The notes below the pieces were generated by a model. The model did no database searches. It was not told the DNA's origin and saw only the letters and a program-made list of their open reading frames with translations. Positions 28,901 to 43,900 of a stretch of 64,000 nt of DNA are shown here, one piece after another. This DNA is from Antedon mediterranea. Taxonomy: Eukaryota > Echinodermata > Crinoidea > Comatulida > Antedonidae. A program made the position numbers and the translations under genes. Within the stretch, counting starts at the first letter, position 1; the number at the start of each line of letters is the position of its first letter. The DNA lies in the NCBI RefSeq assembly GCF_964355755.1, contig NC_092676.1:19634288-19698287 (forward strand), written 5' to 3'.

Positions 28901-31900
28901 GAAACGGACGAGAATCAAAATATGTTTTAATACTACGGCTAAACTCTATTCAGGGGACATCCTATTTAGGGAAAACTTTCCTGGAAAACAGACGAGAATC
29001 AAAATATGTTTTAATACTACGGCTAAACTCTATTCAGGGGACACACCTATTAAGGGAAAACTTTCCTGGAAAACAGACGAGAATCAAAATATGTTTTGGG
29101 TCGTCCCCTTGATAGGGGTTCTACTATATGTACGCATCCTGGTATTTATTCTCGTACAAGATACGTATTATAATAGAGTATGCAGAGTTGTATTCACCAC
29201 TTATTATCCATTGGTATGTTTGAATTTGTAAGCAGAGCAAAAAAATTCAAAAAGTTAGGTTTCCAAAATTTGCATATGAAAGTAGTTGTTTATTCAAACA
29301 ATGTTTACATTTTCATCACTAACTAAAAACAGAGAATGAGTGAGATTACATCATTGCTTTTAAATTGATCACGATCTTGTAAACATGTTCGTCAATGAAC
29401 GAATCCATAGTAAGTTGAGGATGAGTTCAACAACAGATGCGGATTAGGAGACAATCATGCGTGTACAAAGCGCTTAATTAGTCGTCTTCCGGTAATCGTA
29501 AGAGTACAAAAACATCAAGATTAATACTTACTTCCTGACAACAAATTAATCCTTTTTTTAAAAAAGCATTTAAAACCGAAAAAAATATATATTTATCATC
29601 TTGAAATTTTGAATGTTAACTTATTGCTTAAATTTAAATTTCATAAAAGAATGTAAAAAAATAAAAAAATATTCCTACACCTGTGCTTTTCCTCAGCCTT
29701 ATATTATTATAATTGAGAAATACAAGGCTCAGAATTCGATAATGTAATAATAAAATAATTAAATGAATAAATAATAACGTAAATTAATGACCTAGTCGAC
29801 TGAGTAATATACGTATAATGGAGCCAATTGTAATACTTGATGTCAATATGATGACACTTCATATTCTAATTTTATCAGGGAAACAATTTCTACTTATTTT
29901 TTTTACCAGAGTTTTTTTTTCCAATGAAATTTGTTGATTATTGAAATGTAATCTGTATAACCTTCGATCATAATCTAATAATCCAAAAAGTATAAGGCCT
30001 ATTTAGTTGTACGCGATGTCAACATATATTAAAGATTATAGAGTGTTCTCAAAATGTGTGAAACGTGTATTTGTATCTACAATTGCTACTCTATCATTGC
30101 CAAATTCTGTGATAAAGTGTCACATGTGAGACCAGCAACATTTACAAAACTTGTTTTTTCTTAGCAAGATAATGTTAAAACATTAAAGCTGATAAAATAC
30201 ATTTAAAATACAAATAAAGTACAGACAGTACTAATAAAAATTACATTTAAAGTACTTTGAAAAAATATATATAAAAAAATATTATAAATTGATTGACTAT
30301 ATATGACACTGATGAAGGGCTAGTGTTGCCCGAAAACTCTGCTAATTTTTCTGGCTGTTTTACTTTATCATTTGATCTAGCTTTTTGCTTATTTTATTTT
30401 GTAGTATCTCCATTGAGATCCAGTCACTGATACCCATAGCATTGTCATTTTGCCTTTAAATTTATAAAATACTATATATATTTAAATTAATTGTAAAAAC
30501 ATTTTGCGCCCAGCACCATTAAAGCTTGGGGTGTCTTATATTAAGCTTGGTTCCCACTAGAACGTAACGCAAGGACGTAAACGCAACGCAAGCGTTTTAA
30601 CCAATGACAAGCAAAGTTATAGACAGTTAGCAATCACAGGCGAATAAGCCATCGCTTGTGATTGGTCAATTCACTTGCGTTGCGTTACGTCCTTGTGTTG
30701 CGTCGTTAGTGGAAACCACGCTTACAAATCCTTACATGTGAATAATTTCTATGACCGGTTATTGACATGATATTATAATTTTTAATGATACAAAAGTATG
30801 TTTATTGAATCTCAAAGACCAATACAATGAACAGCCTGCGTTTAAAAGCCTATTTATATATTTGAAATAAAAATGAATGCAATTTCCTACCTACAGCCAT
30901 AGGCTGATATAAATAGCGTTATAAGAAATTAACAAAGGAAAATGATCTTTGCAGTTGCTACTAGTGAATAGATTAGTATTTCAAAATATATATGTAGTTG
31001 GTTGAATAATTGGTATATTATGTTTTCTGAGAAACATCTTTCAATGAATGAATGAAAATATTTTCTCCATTTTGTATTAAATGCCTACTGTTAGTAAACT
31101 AAATATTATTTAAATTCAAATAAATAGCTGTTTCCATTTGAATCGAAAAAGTCCAAGACTCGTGCAAACATTTTTCACTCAGATTTTAGCAGTAGGAGCA
31201 GATACAGTTGGGTTTTCCCATCATGCAATATTCTGGCCAACTGTATTGCATCAATTTCAACTTGAGTTGTTGAGATGTTATGTTGTATGTCACATGATTC
31301 AAAATCAACCAATCAAATGACAGGAAGGTGTATTTGAATTTTTCACTTCTATTAAACTGTTCCTGAACTTGGTAAACTTTGTATTGGAAAATCATGCATT
31401 TTAAAGATTTTTATGTAAACTTTTAGACATTATATTTTAAACATGTGGTTATGTGGTAAATGCTGTCTGGATATCTTAGTGAAATAATCCCTGTCAAAAT
31501 TTGTTACATTTTTTATAAGCTCAATCGGATATTCAGTTTCATGACCTTAAAAAATGTTCCTCTATCCTCCTTGTGACTAGGACAATGAACGACATGACTT
31601 TGCTGGAAAATGAATTCAATTTCCTGCAATTTAAGCAAAATTATAAATGTGGTTTATCATAATATCTCTATGGATTTATCAACAGTGAATAAATTATGTT
31701 TTGTCTTTCGTTTAATGGTAGTTAGTTTAATTTAGAGGAAATACAAACTATATTGTATACTGATGTGATTAGATTAAAGATGGCTATTAAAGATAAGTGA
31801 AAATTACAGTAAGTATACGTTTATTCATGATAAGTTACAATAAAGCTGATATCAATATGCTAAAGCTATACAGTACAAAATAATAAAATATTCCATTTTA

Positions 31901-34900
31901 ATGTCCACAATATTAAAATATAATAGTTAATTATATATCAACCGTAATAGTAATAGTAAATAAATAACGATTATTTTATTTACCTGACGTTTCGCCAACT
32001 ATCAGTTGGCTTTCTCAAAGTGTAGTGACACGTAACTATATTAGTTATTCACATTGACTGAAAATTAAAGGGGACAAAATATCTATATACAGTACCTGAA
32101 AAAAAAAAACCTGTAATTTGAATTATAAATAAATAATAAAGGAATTTATAAACAGACAAAGTTTATACTACTTCTAATCTTTCAAGGCCACACATATGGT
32201 CACTTTTTTCGGTTGTTTTAACAGATAGAGAGTAGAGGGCAGTATTGTATATTTCTTGTCAGTTGCTTTAATGTTTTTTAAGGATAATTGTTAATTTTTG
32301 CTTAAAATAATAAGGTTTAAATACCACATTTTTGTTTCAATACAATGCTTATTTGACACTTATTGCCGCTTATTCTGCGTTAGGCTTGTTTTAATGCCGT
32401 TCAGTTTGATGTTTCTCGTGCATGTAGTTTGGTTTTGAATTTAGGCTATAGCATATACAAAGGTGTTTACATTGAGAAACCGATTTTTCTATAGAAACAA
32501 AAACATAAGAAATTAACTTAAATAAGAAAATGGCGCTTAGTGAAAGATACTAGGGAGCTATCGATTTACGACAACCAATGACCTTCCTAGATCAGATCAA
32601 TCGATATGTCGTCGGTCGTCGCCTGGACTTCATTCGTTCGTTGTCCCATGACCTAGGTGGTTGTAGAGGCGTAGCAGACGAGATACAGTAGTACTCATCA
32701 TAACACGACACTCACTCACGCCTGGACCTACAAACCCATCAAACCTGTGTCAAGGTTAGGAGCTAAGCCTAGGACCAATGTACCAATATCTTTGCAAGCC
32801 CACAATGAATAAACATGACGTAGTTTGGTCATCGGTTTTTGCAAATTGAAAGCTCCATATTAGCAAGCTTTTGTTTTCGAACATTAGAAAGAAGGATACG
32901 GTAATTTATACAAAGATTCCTTTATGTAGGCGTTTAAGCGCTGTATACAGTACATCGTTACGTTCATTAACGGGACTGTTTTGGTCGATTGGACGTGTGT
33001 CCTTGGTCGATCATCTTTAGTGAAAGCTTGTTATTGGCATTTGGCAAAAGTGGCACAGCAATTTACAGTTCTGCAAAAACATGTGCATTCATTGACTGTG
33101 ATGTCAAGCTACAGGTTCAAACATAAGCCCTATGTAAAAACACATCAGCAATGGCTGAAAACATAGTATAAACAGATTATCAGAGATTTGGCATTGTATG
33201 AAAAATGCTTGTTTTTCTCATCCTGAAGGAAATGATGTAGATAATATGGTTTAATGCATGCCAATTTTTTTTCCCTTATGACTTAAATGATTTGTTGAAT
33301 ATCCATTTACAAATACCTTTTTTTTTTACTTTGCACATCGCATAATTATCTGATTGGCAACAATATAGTATAATATCTTTTCCTTATGCGATTGTTATGT
33401 TAGAGTTTTCTATATAGGCTACTACAACCACTTGAACTTGCCAACTATTTTTCCAGATCTTAATGTATTTTAATGAGGAGAATTTGTTTAGTTTAGTAAA
33501 GTAAGTTTAGAAACGTTTGATTGCTTTACAGATATTATGCATACTCTATGGAGATTTTTCTGCTTATTTCTTTTACTTATTGAGATTGTAATTTATAAAA
33601 CAGCTTCTGCCACATATATTCCTTGCCACACAACTGAGTCTTTTTGAAGTTTGTAAGTAATATCCTCGCAGATGCTGTAAGAAATCTGTTGAGAATGATA
33701 CTACCACCACCAGCTGCTACCACCTATATCCTTCACTGCTCATCTGCATCTCTTTACACTTTGTCAGTAACCTTTCACAGATGATGTTAGAAATCTGTTG
33801 AGAATGATACCACCAGCATCACACTACCATGAGGTCCATGGGTGATTGTTTTTTGTATAGTTGTGTATATAGAGAGTTTTTTTATATGTTTGTATATATG
33901 ATTACGAAATAAAGAATAACATGAATGAATGTTGAGTGGATAGTCCAGACTTTCTTGACTTGAATGCAATCAATATTTTATCTTTTTTATCTTTTCAGAG
34001 CTATATTGTTTGTGAGTTGGATCAGAAGTTTGATCTCTTGTACTCTTTTATCAGAAGCAACACTAAATCTAAGATTCTTGTTTTCATGGCCAGCTGTAAA
34101 CAGGTACAGTATGCTTCTTTTGACAAAATGTGTTTTGAAACCAATTTCCTTAAGTGTATAAATGTGAATGTAAATGTGGTGGAATAACCTGTGTTTTGCA
34201 GCCTATAACTGAGCTGAATTGCGCACATGACCCTTCGTGTCAACTCATGATGCCACCAAACGGCGCTCATTCGTGTATTTGTCAAGGCAAAAAAACCTTT
34301 ACTTATCGTTCATCTAAAAGCTGGAATGAACTTCCAAATGAATTAAAAATTAACTTTAAAGATTTTTCAATAACTTCATTCCAAAATGCAATTAGTACTC
34401 AATATTTTTAACTGAATTTTTTGTTTTCTAAAATTGATTACTATTTTTAATGTATATTTCAATTACTCTTTGTCTTTATTTTATTATGTTATATTTTCAA
34501 TTACTGTACCACCTTTGAAATCTGTGCACTAGTACTGAAAGTGCCTACAGAATAAAGAAAGAATAAATAAATAAATAAATATCTTGTAAATAATTATTTT
34601 CTGCTCAATTTTATAATTGTTTTTGATATATAAAATGTATTCTATTACTGTAGCTGTATGTTAGGTAAAACCTGATTAAATAGTTTTCATTTTCTTGTCA
34701 GTAGAAATGAGTGTCTAATAATTACTTAAATTGTGCGACCGTGCCAAATGGAAGCTTAGTTGATCGGTTTGGGTTTTTTTTAACATTGTTAAATCTTCAA
34801 ATTGCTAAATCAACATGGAACTGAATCTATCTCACCTCATGGGTATACATGGTTTGCCACAAGAGTGTTGTATTTAGGGTTATGTCTTCGTTTTGATGAC

Positions 34901-37900
34901 ACAGACAAGTTCAGTCCATCTTCACATTTTTTTCTTCACGTAACTGACATTATGTATAATACCATCAGTGCCATTTGTTATATGAGATTTGAAAAAAAAC
35001 ACAATTTAAAGGACAAAATAATAAAATAAATTTAAATTAATTTTTGTCTTTGTCATTGGTAAATTTTAAGTTTCTTGGTCAAGGCTAAGCACTTTGAAAT
35101 GTAACTAAAAATAAGTACACATATTTCCTAAAAACATAAAGAAGAAATAATAATTTTAAAATATTTTAGGATAAATTGAATTTCCTATAATTTAACTGTT
35201 TGCGTTTGGTCATTATTGTTTGGCCCTGAAAATTCAAAACTATAGATTGAACAAGGCCAACAGCCTTAAGTCGCGTGCTAAAATGCATAGTGATACCGGA
35301 CAGACAGACAGACCGACCGACCGACCGACATAGTGAACTATAGAGTCGCGTCCACGCGACTAAAAACAAAATTTGATGTCAATGTCTAAAACCCATTGTC
35401 CTTAATACTTTGCTCGTTTGGTTCCCAAAATTACATCTTGATTCGACTTTGCTATGACCTTGTCTGACTTAGTGCATTGAAGTTTACAGTAATATCATAG
35501 GAAATTTCCAAAGAATACATATTTTTATTGTTGTTTATATTATCCCAAAAGATAAAATGAAAGAAAGAATTAAAAGAAGTTAAATATCTTGCAATCAATA
35601 TTAACAAATCATAAAGCAAATTAAATTAATCTTAATATTTGATCATCATCATTAGAAATTAATAATGTTCAATTTGGAAATTCCTGTTATTTTATTAATA
35701 TACTACCACAGGTACGATACCATTTTTCCATCACCTTCTGTTTCCCTAGACATACTGATGAAAAGGATGCAGATAGTTTTTACTCAATTAAATAGTGGCT
35801 TTTTGATATTAAATTTAAAACAAATTTTTACGAAAAATATTACTCATATTGATCATTTTGTCTGCAGTTTAACCTTAATAAAAACTACTTTGTCGTATTA
35901 TATTTTTTGTTATCTTTGACAATGTGCAAATCTTACACATCCTGAATCCCTGACCCAGTCTATAGTTATTTCTGAGTTATCTACTCGGTAAACGTTATCC
36001 TTACAAATTGATCAGAAACTGGAACTTGCCGCGACGTTTTCTTATCCAAGCACGCCCCACAGCGCATCCTGTCATGCCGACCTCGAACTGCGCAAAATCA
36101 TCGGAAAGATAAAAGGTAATACTCAATGATACGAACTGAACTGTGATGATTGGACATGTGATGTAAAGGTCGTGAAGTGTAGTGGTCAAGGTAAATCACG
36201 TGTTACGTAAATTATGATGAACACGTGTTTGTGAGCTTGTCTTATTTCCTTTTGGCTTCTATAGTAATTTATCAAACATCAAATAACAATTCTAATGCAG
36301 ATGTAAAACAAGAAATTGTCATAAAAATACTGGAAGAGGACAAATTAGCTGATTGATAGAGATGACATGATATTGTTTTAGTTCTAACAAATAGAAGTTA
36401 TTTTCAGCATTTGAATCACCAGGACATAAGTCTTAAAAAAGTTTTTTTCAACATAACTTTCAAAGACAAATTATTTATTAATAGTGAGTTTACAGGATAA
36501 TAAACTCTCATAACGACATTTTCTTGTTCATATACCTATCACTACAGTAATCATAAGTCTGGTATGGCTCAGATTATCATATATGGTAAATTTCTTTTTA
36601 AGATAACAATAAGATTTTCATTAAAAAAATAATTTATAATAATATTGAATAATAAAAAAATAATTATTTAGTAATTTATTTTTTTAGAATTGTAAAAAAA
36701 ACAATATTTATAAACTCATTGTGACGACACAAAGATGAGCAAATTGTATATATTATGAATTTTGTCATCTAACCAGATGTTTCTGGGTTAATCCCATTGT
36801 CTATATATAGACGTCTAGCCGTCCCTTGCCATTTAAGAATTATACCTTGTGACGTAAAACATGTTATATAAATGAGAAAACTAGAGTGAGTGTTAGCATT
36901 TCAATTAACTGCAAATCTTTGTGGTTTGTTAATATATCACAATTGCATTTGTAAGCTCTGACCTGTTTTTCTTTCTTCGTCATCTGTCATGTTTCAGATA
37001 TTTATTGTTGTATTTTATTTATAATAAATCACTAATGGCGCCTGTCTATTTTAAAACAAAGAATCGATCATTTCTTTCTTCTTGCCAGCAGAAATGGGTC
37101 CACACACAAAAAATACAAAAAAAGAACCAATCTTAAAAATGGTATTATCAAAGATCACAATTAATTTCTGTCTATCATAATGTTCTTAAACCAGTTTTCG
37201 TTGAACAGTTATAATAATATAATAATATTTATTGGTTACTCTCCTTTAAAAAGGTCATAGTCATACAGTAGTTACAATATATATTCGTGTTGTGTCCGTT
37301 GGATATTGTACTCCGCCAACAGAGCAAACAGAATTTCTATGTTTTTTCTTAAAACAAATGATAATAAATGATACTTGACTTGACTTGACTTGATACCTAA
37401 ACTGATTTTTAAGAAAACTGTTTTTTCTTTTAGGATTTTGCAAATAGAAACTTGCCAACTCCATTATTACTCATTAATATTTTAGTTTTGAATAACATCT
37501 AAATATAAATTTATAATTTTGTTGTGAATTTTTTTTATTATACCTTATTCCATATTCAATTTTCTCATTTTTGTTATTTAATAGGTGAAATACATTTTTG
37601 ATGTTTTTTGTATGCTTCAACCGGGAATTTCAGTGATGGCGTTATACGGAACACTTCATCAAATGCGACGAATGGCAGTGTACAGCGAGTTTTGTAAACG
37701 TGAACATGCAGTTTTGTTTGCTACAGACATCGCTGCAAGAGGTCTTGGTATGTATAAAATACTAGTGTACGCTGATTGAAGATGGATTTTATAAAAAATA
37801 TCTCCAAAATAAATAGAGCAAGCCACCAGATTCAATATTTCAAACTTTATTTGTTCATCTTCAGGAAAGAATAATGTTAGCTACCGAGAATGATGGACAA

Positions 37901-40900
37901 TCAATTGACCAATCAAAATTTTCCCTATTGCAAAATCTTTAAATAGGGTTTGATTAAAAAGAAATACCCCTCATTTGTTTCATGGTGATGAGTCCCCTTA
38001 ATAGAGGTGTCTTTATAATCAATTTTATGGGTTCAAAACAAGGGGTTCTACTTTTTTGCTCCTATCCTAAATAATAAGTAAAAGAACATTTGTGCATGCC
38101 GAATTGCTTAGCTCATGCCCATACTGAATTTGGAGGAACTATCATAAGATATTCTAGTATGCATATGTTGATGTAAATGTTATACAGCCTCAAAGTGCAA
38201 GCTAAGTTCAGCTCGCATAGAGAAGATTCCAATAATTTGGTTGAGTAATTACTTGTATCTTTGCTTGTACCATTAACAATTTGATTAGGTTCACTCAAAG
38301 TTTATACACTGATAATTTATTTTATAGATATAATACTGGTATTGTAACCAGCAACACGTATTATGTAAAATGATAAATGCTATTTTTATTTATAAAATAG
38401 GTCAACAAAATAATTTGCTGGTATCTCCAAGCCCCAAGTCTTCAATTGGGCACTGTCATGCAAACAACAGATACAAAAATATTAAAGAATTCCCTCTAAA
38501 AATCCTTTTAGTTTCTGTTTACAAGTTTGCTTGAGCATAAAACTGTATTACAACCCCTATTAAGGGGATGTCTTTGATACCCAAATGTGTTCCTTTCTGA
38601 TAGGGGTATGTCTCCTGCCGACAGACTATTTCTCCTTAAATTCTTTTCACAAGAAAGTGACCCAAATGAGGAGTGCTAATGTATCTCCATATAATTATAT
38701 AAAAAGTGTGCTAATTTCTAATCATTTCTGTTTCATATTAACAGAGAAAATGTGTTTCATTAAAAAAAAATAAAACTCTGAATTTTGCTGCCACATTTTT
38801 ACTGTACTCAACTGTCTTCCACACACAGACTTCCCAGCTGTCAACTGGGTAATGCAACTGGATTGTCCAGAAGATGCAGACACATACATCCATCGGGCAG
38901 GAAGAACTGCAAGATATGAGAAAAATGGCGAATCGCTGCTTGTGTTATTACCATCTGAGGAGAAAGAAATGCTTCGACAACTTGTTGAGAAAAAGATTCC
39001 AATTCAAAAAATAAGGTATACCATATTTTTCCATTTTGTAAAGAGGCTTTTTAGCACATATTATTATTATACATTAGAATTTGTAAATCTATTGAATGAG
39101 ATAAATTTTCATGACTATTAATATCTCCAGCCATTGAACTAAAATACTAAGACATTGTCGTACATTAACCTAACAAATTCAATTTAGTTTTCTTACGGCC
39201 TAATCACAGTGAAACTATTTTCATTGTGAGACTTTGTTTTAGTACTGGTACTGGTACTGGTTCAAATAACCGTCTCACAGAGACATCTGGTAGCCATTGA
39301 CTTAAAGTTGGCATTTGGATGTGTATAGTAGGGTGAGTTTAGTTCAAGTGAAACGCAATTCAACGCAGTAATAATAATGTTATAATGAAGGTATAAGGAG
39401 TATATTAAAATACTGTCATCGTGGTTTTTAATTAAAACAATAGTACATTTTACATTATAGGACAAATCCAAAAAAACAGCAGTCAGTTCAGAAGTTGTTG
39501 CAGTCGTTATGTGCTGAGGACTTTGTACTAAAACAGGAGGCTCAGCGTTGCTTTATTTCTTACATTAAGTCTGTCTACCTGATGAAAAACAAGCAGGTTT
39601 TCAACGTCCAATCACTGCCATTGGAAGCATTTTCATAGTAAGAAGTAGTAACTGTATTGTTAAAAATATATAGTAAAATTGTTGGGAGACAAACTCCAAT
39701 TCACATTGTGCATGATGCTGACAACATTTGAATGCAAAGCAATCTAGTACAGGTTCTACTGTGATATGATAACCAGGCTTATATGCCAATAAAGGTCTGA
39801 ACATTTTTATGGGCCTAATTATATGTGTTTACGACCTCCTCTACATAGTGATTCTTGGGGTGAACACATTTTATTAACAGTGCTTGGGAAAAAAAGAACT
39901 ATAAAATGGAAACATTTATGTTATAAATGCACCATTGTATCTAATTAAACTTTGTCAATGTATTGTACTAATTTATTTTAAGAAAGATGAAGATGACCTA
40001 TGATTAGTAATACAAATTGTTCATAAATTGATTTCAGTTCTTTAGGCCTAGCTGTACAACCAAGAGTGAGGTTCCTAAAAAGGGCAGAAAAGAGGAAAAA
40101 GGAACAGCAAATGTCAAAAAGCAGTGTACCACCAACAGTATCATCAGATCCAAAGGTTCTAAGAATCCGTAAACTTCTTCTGGATGAGGGAAGCGTCGAG
40201 ACAGGTGTGCCACCGTCAAGTCAGGAGGAAGGTGATGATACTACTTTACAAGAATCAGATGACGATTATGGTGAAGAAATTCGTAAATTTAACCTAAAAG
40301 CCAGCAGAGATGCTGAAAATGAACCGACAGCTGATGATGAGAATGGTGAAGATTCAAATCAAAATGAAGAGGAAAGTGATGAGGAAAATGATGGTACCAA
40401 AGATGTACCTACAACAGAGGGGAATGAAAATGAACGTATAAGTTTTGAAGCAAAAACCTTTGAATCTAGTGATGAGGAAGATGAAGATAATTTGTTTACT
40501 GTAAAACAAAAAGACGTTTTTGGGACTAAAACTTATGAGGAGGTACAGTACAATACAAATGTTTTCTTTAATTGCTTTATAAATTCCCATGTTTCTTTCT
40601 TACTGATTTTAAAATGGATTAACCCAAATCTGAGCAGTTTATATTTAATCTGTAATATTGTATTCTTTACATTCGAGATTGTAAAAAAAAATCTAGTGTA
40701 TCCTTGCCCTTTGATTGGTTCCTATTGTATCTTGTGCGTTTCTCCTATTTTAATGATGGCCACAGTATAGTATACAGGTTTTTGCAAATTCTGACTCTAA
40801 TACCCCTTTCAAATCTGCAAAAAGTTGTAACCAGGTTTGCATAGTGTGAAGACAATTTTATGGAAATTCTCTTAGAAAACTAAACTTTCTCCCAATATTT

Positions 40901-43900
40901 CTTGCCGTTCGCGTATGCATGTACAGGTATTAAAACATGTAATAAATTGTGAAATAAAACCTGGTCACAACTTGTTACAAGTTGTAACAATTCATGCAGA
41001 TGTATAAGTCTTCGACATTCGTTTCAAGATGGAAGAGGTGGATTAATTTCATTAAAAAAAAAGGTTTAAACAGTAGCTGTGTTGTAAAACAATTTGAAAG
41101 TTTGTAATCGCTGAATGGGGAGAATATTTTAATTTGTTAAAAGCCTAACAATTTTTTCAAAAAAATCCTACCCCATAAAAATTTATATTTGTATAATAAA
41201 CACACTTTGATATTGTTTATATGTGTGACATGATTAATTTTCTTAAATGCCATTTAAAGATACCTAAGTGACAAATTGTGTTTCAAAGTATAGATAAATT
41301 ATTGAATAAATCATCAACATGATGCATGTCCAATAAAAAAATATACTAAGTATAAGAAATTGCTTCTGAAAACCATTCACAACAGCAGTATGTTTTGTTA
41401 ACTCATCAAGTATATTACACATGACATATGATATTCACCAGAGTCGAGGCTATTCATATTTCTCTATGGAATCGATCAAATGAGAACAGCGTCCTTCATC
41501 ATCCCATAACTATAAGTTGAAATTGTCGTTAATAATTTATTCACGATGTTGCCCATCGGACCTTTGATAAACCTTGTACGCTATGATGTGTACGCTATGA
41601 TGTTTACGATAACGTGAATATTTGTAAATTTAGGTTAAGATGACAAAAAGATACCGTAAAACCTTGAAAAGAAGCCCATGGGCTTCTTTTTTTAGGACTC
41701 CTGCAAAGAGAGGGATTCTATTCGATATGGATTCTGGGCTGGTATTATTAAAAAATGTGGATTTCTTTTTTATAGTGTTTCCTTAGGATCAGTGTTTCAG
41801 TAGGTTTTATCACTACATCCTCCTTTAATCCTTCATTAATCCTTCTTTTGGTGAATACTAAAAGAAGAAGTTTAAATTCATAGAAGTTGATTGTTGTTTG
41901 ACATGTGTAAGAAGTTTCTATATACCAGGTATTAAAGACTTAAAAACAAATAATATAAGATGAAAACCTTTTGTCAACATAGTTTTACTCAATTATAATT
42001 GCTCTTTTCTTTATAGACTGACTCTGAGGTGGAGGAGATGATGAAGAAGAAATCAAAAACTTTAACAAAAGCAGCAATGGTGAAAAAGATCCGTAAGAAG
42101 AAGCTTGTTGTTAACACCAAAGTCATTTTTGATGATGAAGGAGAGGTAACATATACTTTTAACTATATCGCGCTATATTATATCTCCCGCTTAAGATGCT
42201 ATACAAACAAAACTTCCAATAGTGTATAAATTTACCTTTAGGTAAGAAAAATGCATTGCCTATACATTTTCCACAATGTACTTTTTGTTATTCAGTATAT
42301 TACACAGAGGCGGCTTACAAGACGGAACCACCTTAGCTTCAAGGCGCCTCAGATAACAAATACAACATTTAAAAAAAAATCAAATCTTCCAGAATTAACA
42401 AGAAATTGTTGTACATAATAAAACAATAAAGCATTTTCACAAGTACTTAAGTATTTCCATGCTTGCAAAATGCCTTAGTTACATACCCATGGTGTACTAT
42501 AAGTGTTAGTACCTTATTTTCATTTCATTTTTCCAAGTTGAAATGTCTCCATTAAACTCTGGTGAAAAAAACATGATGTTGGGATAATATAAGCGTCTTG
42601 TAAGACGAGACTTGGTTGTTTTGAAATTACCAATGTTCTTCAACTTTTTAAAAATATATTTTAAAATATTTGAGATTACATAATAATCTCTAATCAATTT
42701 CTGGTATCTTTTCTTGCCAAGTAAAATAAACATGTCAACAATTTGACACATTTAGTCATATGAAAAGTAAACAGAATTATCATACGTGTGCTAATAACGT
42801 TACATTTTACTCATCGTTTGAAGTATTGACTTTGACTGTAGAAAATAACTCATCACAGTTCCTAAAATTATTTGATAGTTGTATGTGACAACCTCATTTA
42901 GATGAGTATAAAGATATCTTGTAATACTTCCCGGTAATGATAAAAAATACGTCGGTTACGATCTATCAATCGAATGATTAATACTAAGTAACTGATTGAG
43001 TGACTAACATGATAGATCAAGACCTAGCTTTAAATCCTTTTCCATTCCATCAAGATTTTCCCACGACCTTGTCTTTTTTATTTTCTATCTTTGACTTGAA
43101 ATATCAAATTAATTGGATTTTCCTAGAAACACTACTCCATCTGTTTAAAAATTGTCTATTGTGGTTTTATTTTTTGTTGACATAATAATCTTTATTCGAT
43201 GTGATGTTCATTGAAGTACTGTATAAGTAATGACGTCCATCAAAATTACAAGATTAAATATATATCCCTTTGAGAAAACAATTTCTTTTTGTTGAATAGA
43301 CCATTTTAATATCACATTAAATAGTTAAAAGCCCATTTGTCTGGAACAAACATATTTCTGGTTAAAAAACCATATACACTACCTATAATATAGTAACAAA
43401 CTGTTGATATGTTAGTATAAATATACAGCTATTTATAGTAACAAACTTTTGATAATGTTACTATAAATATACAGCTACTTATAGTAACATATCAACCAGG
43501 CCTTGTTTTTTAAGGCAATCAAGTACGATCTAACACACATCTAAACTGCCCTTGAGGAGTGCGATTTACAAAACGCTTAAATTTGCTAAACACCAAAATA
43601 CAAACAGCACACCTACAGTATCCCTGAATATATTGAGGAGTGCAATTTGTAGCACACCTATAATTTTCAAAAGACAAGGCCTGATATCTGCTGATATGTT
43701 ACTATAAATAGCTGCATATGGAAAGAAAAGTACACCATTTTTAAAAGAAAATTCTAAATTATTATAACTGACCGTCTATAGTTTTACTGGAATGTCATCA
43801 CTCTTATCCTAACCACATTACCATAAATGTTATCAAAACTTTCAGCAACTGCATACATTTTCCTGCATATTCAATTTCCAGATTTACCACTAATAGTCAC

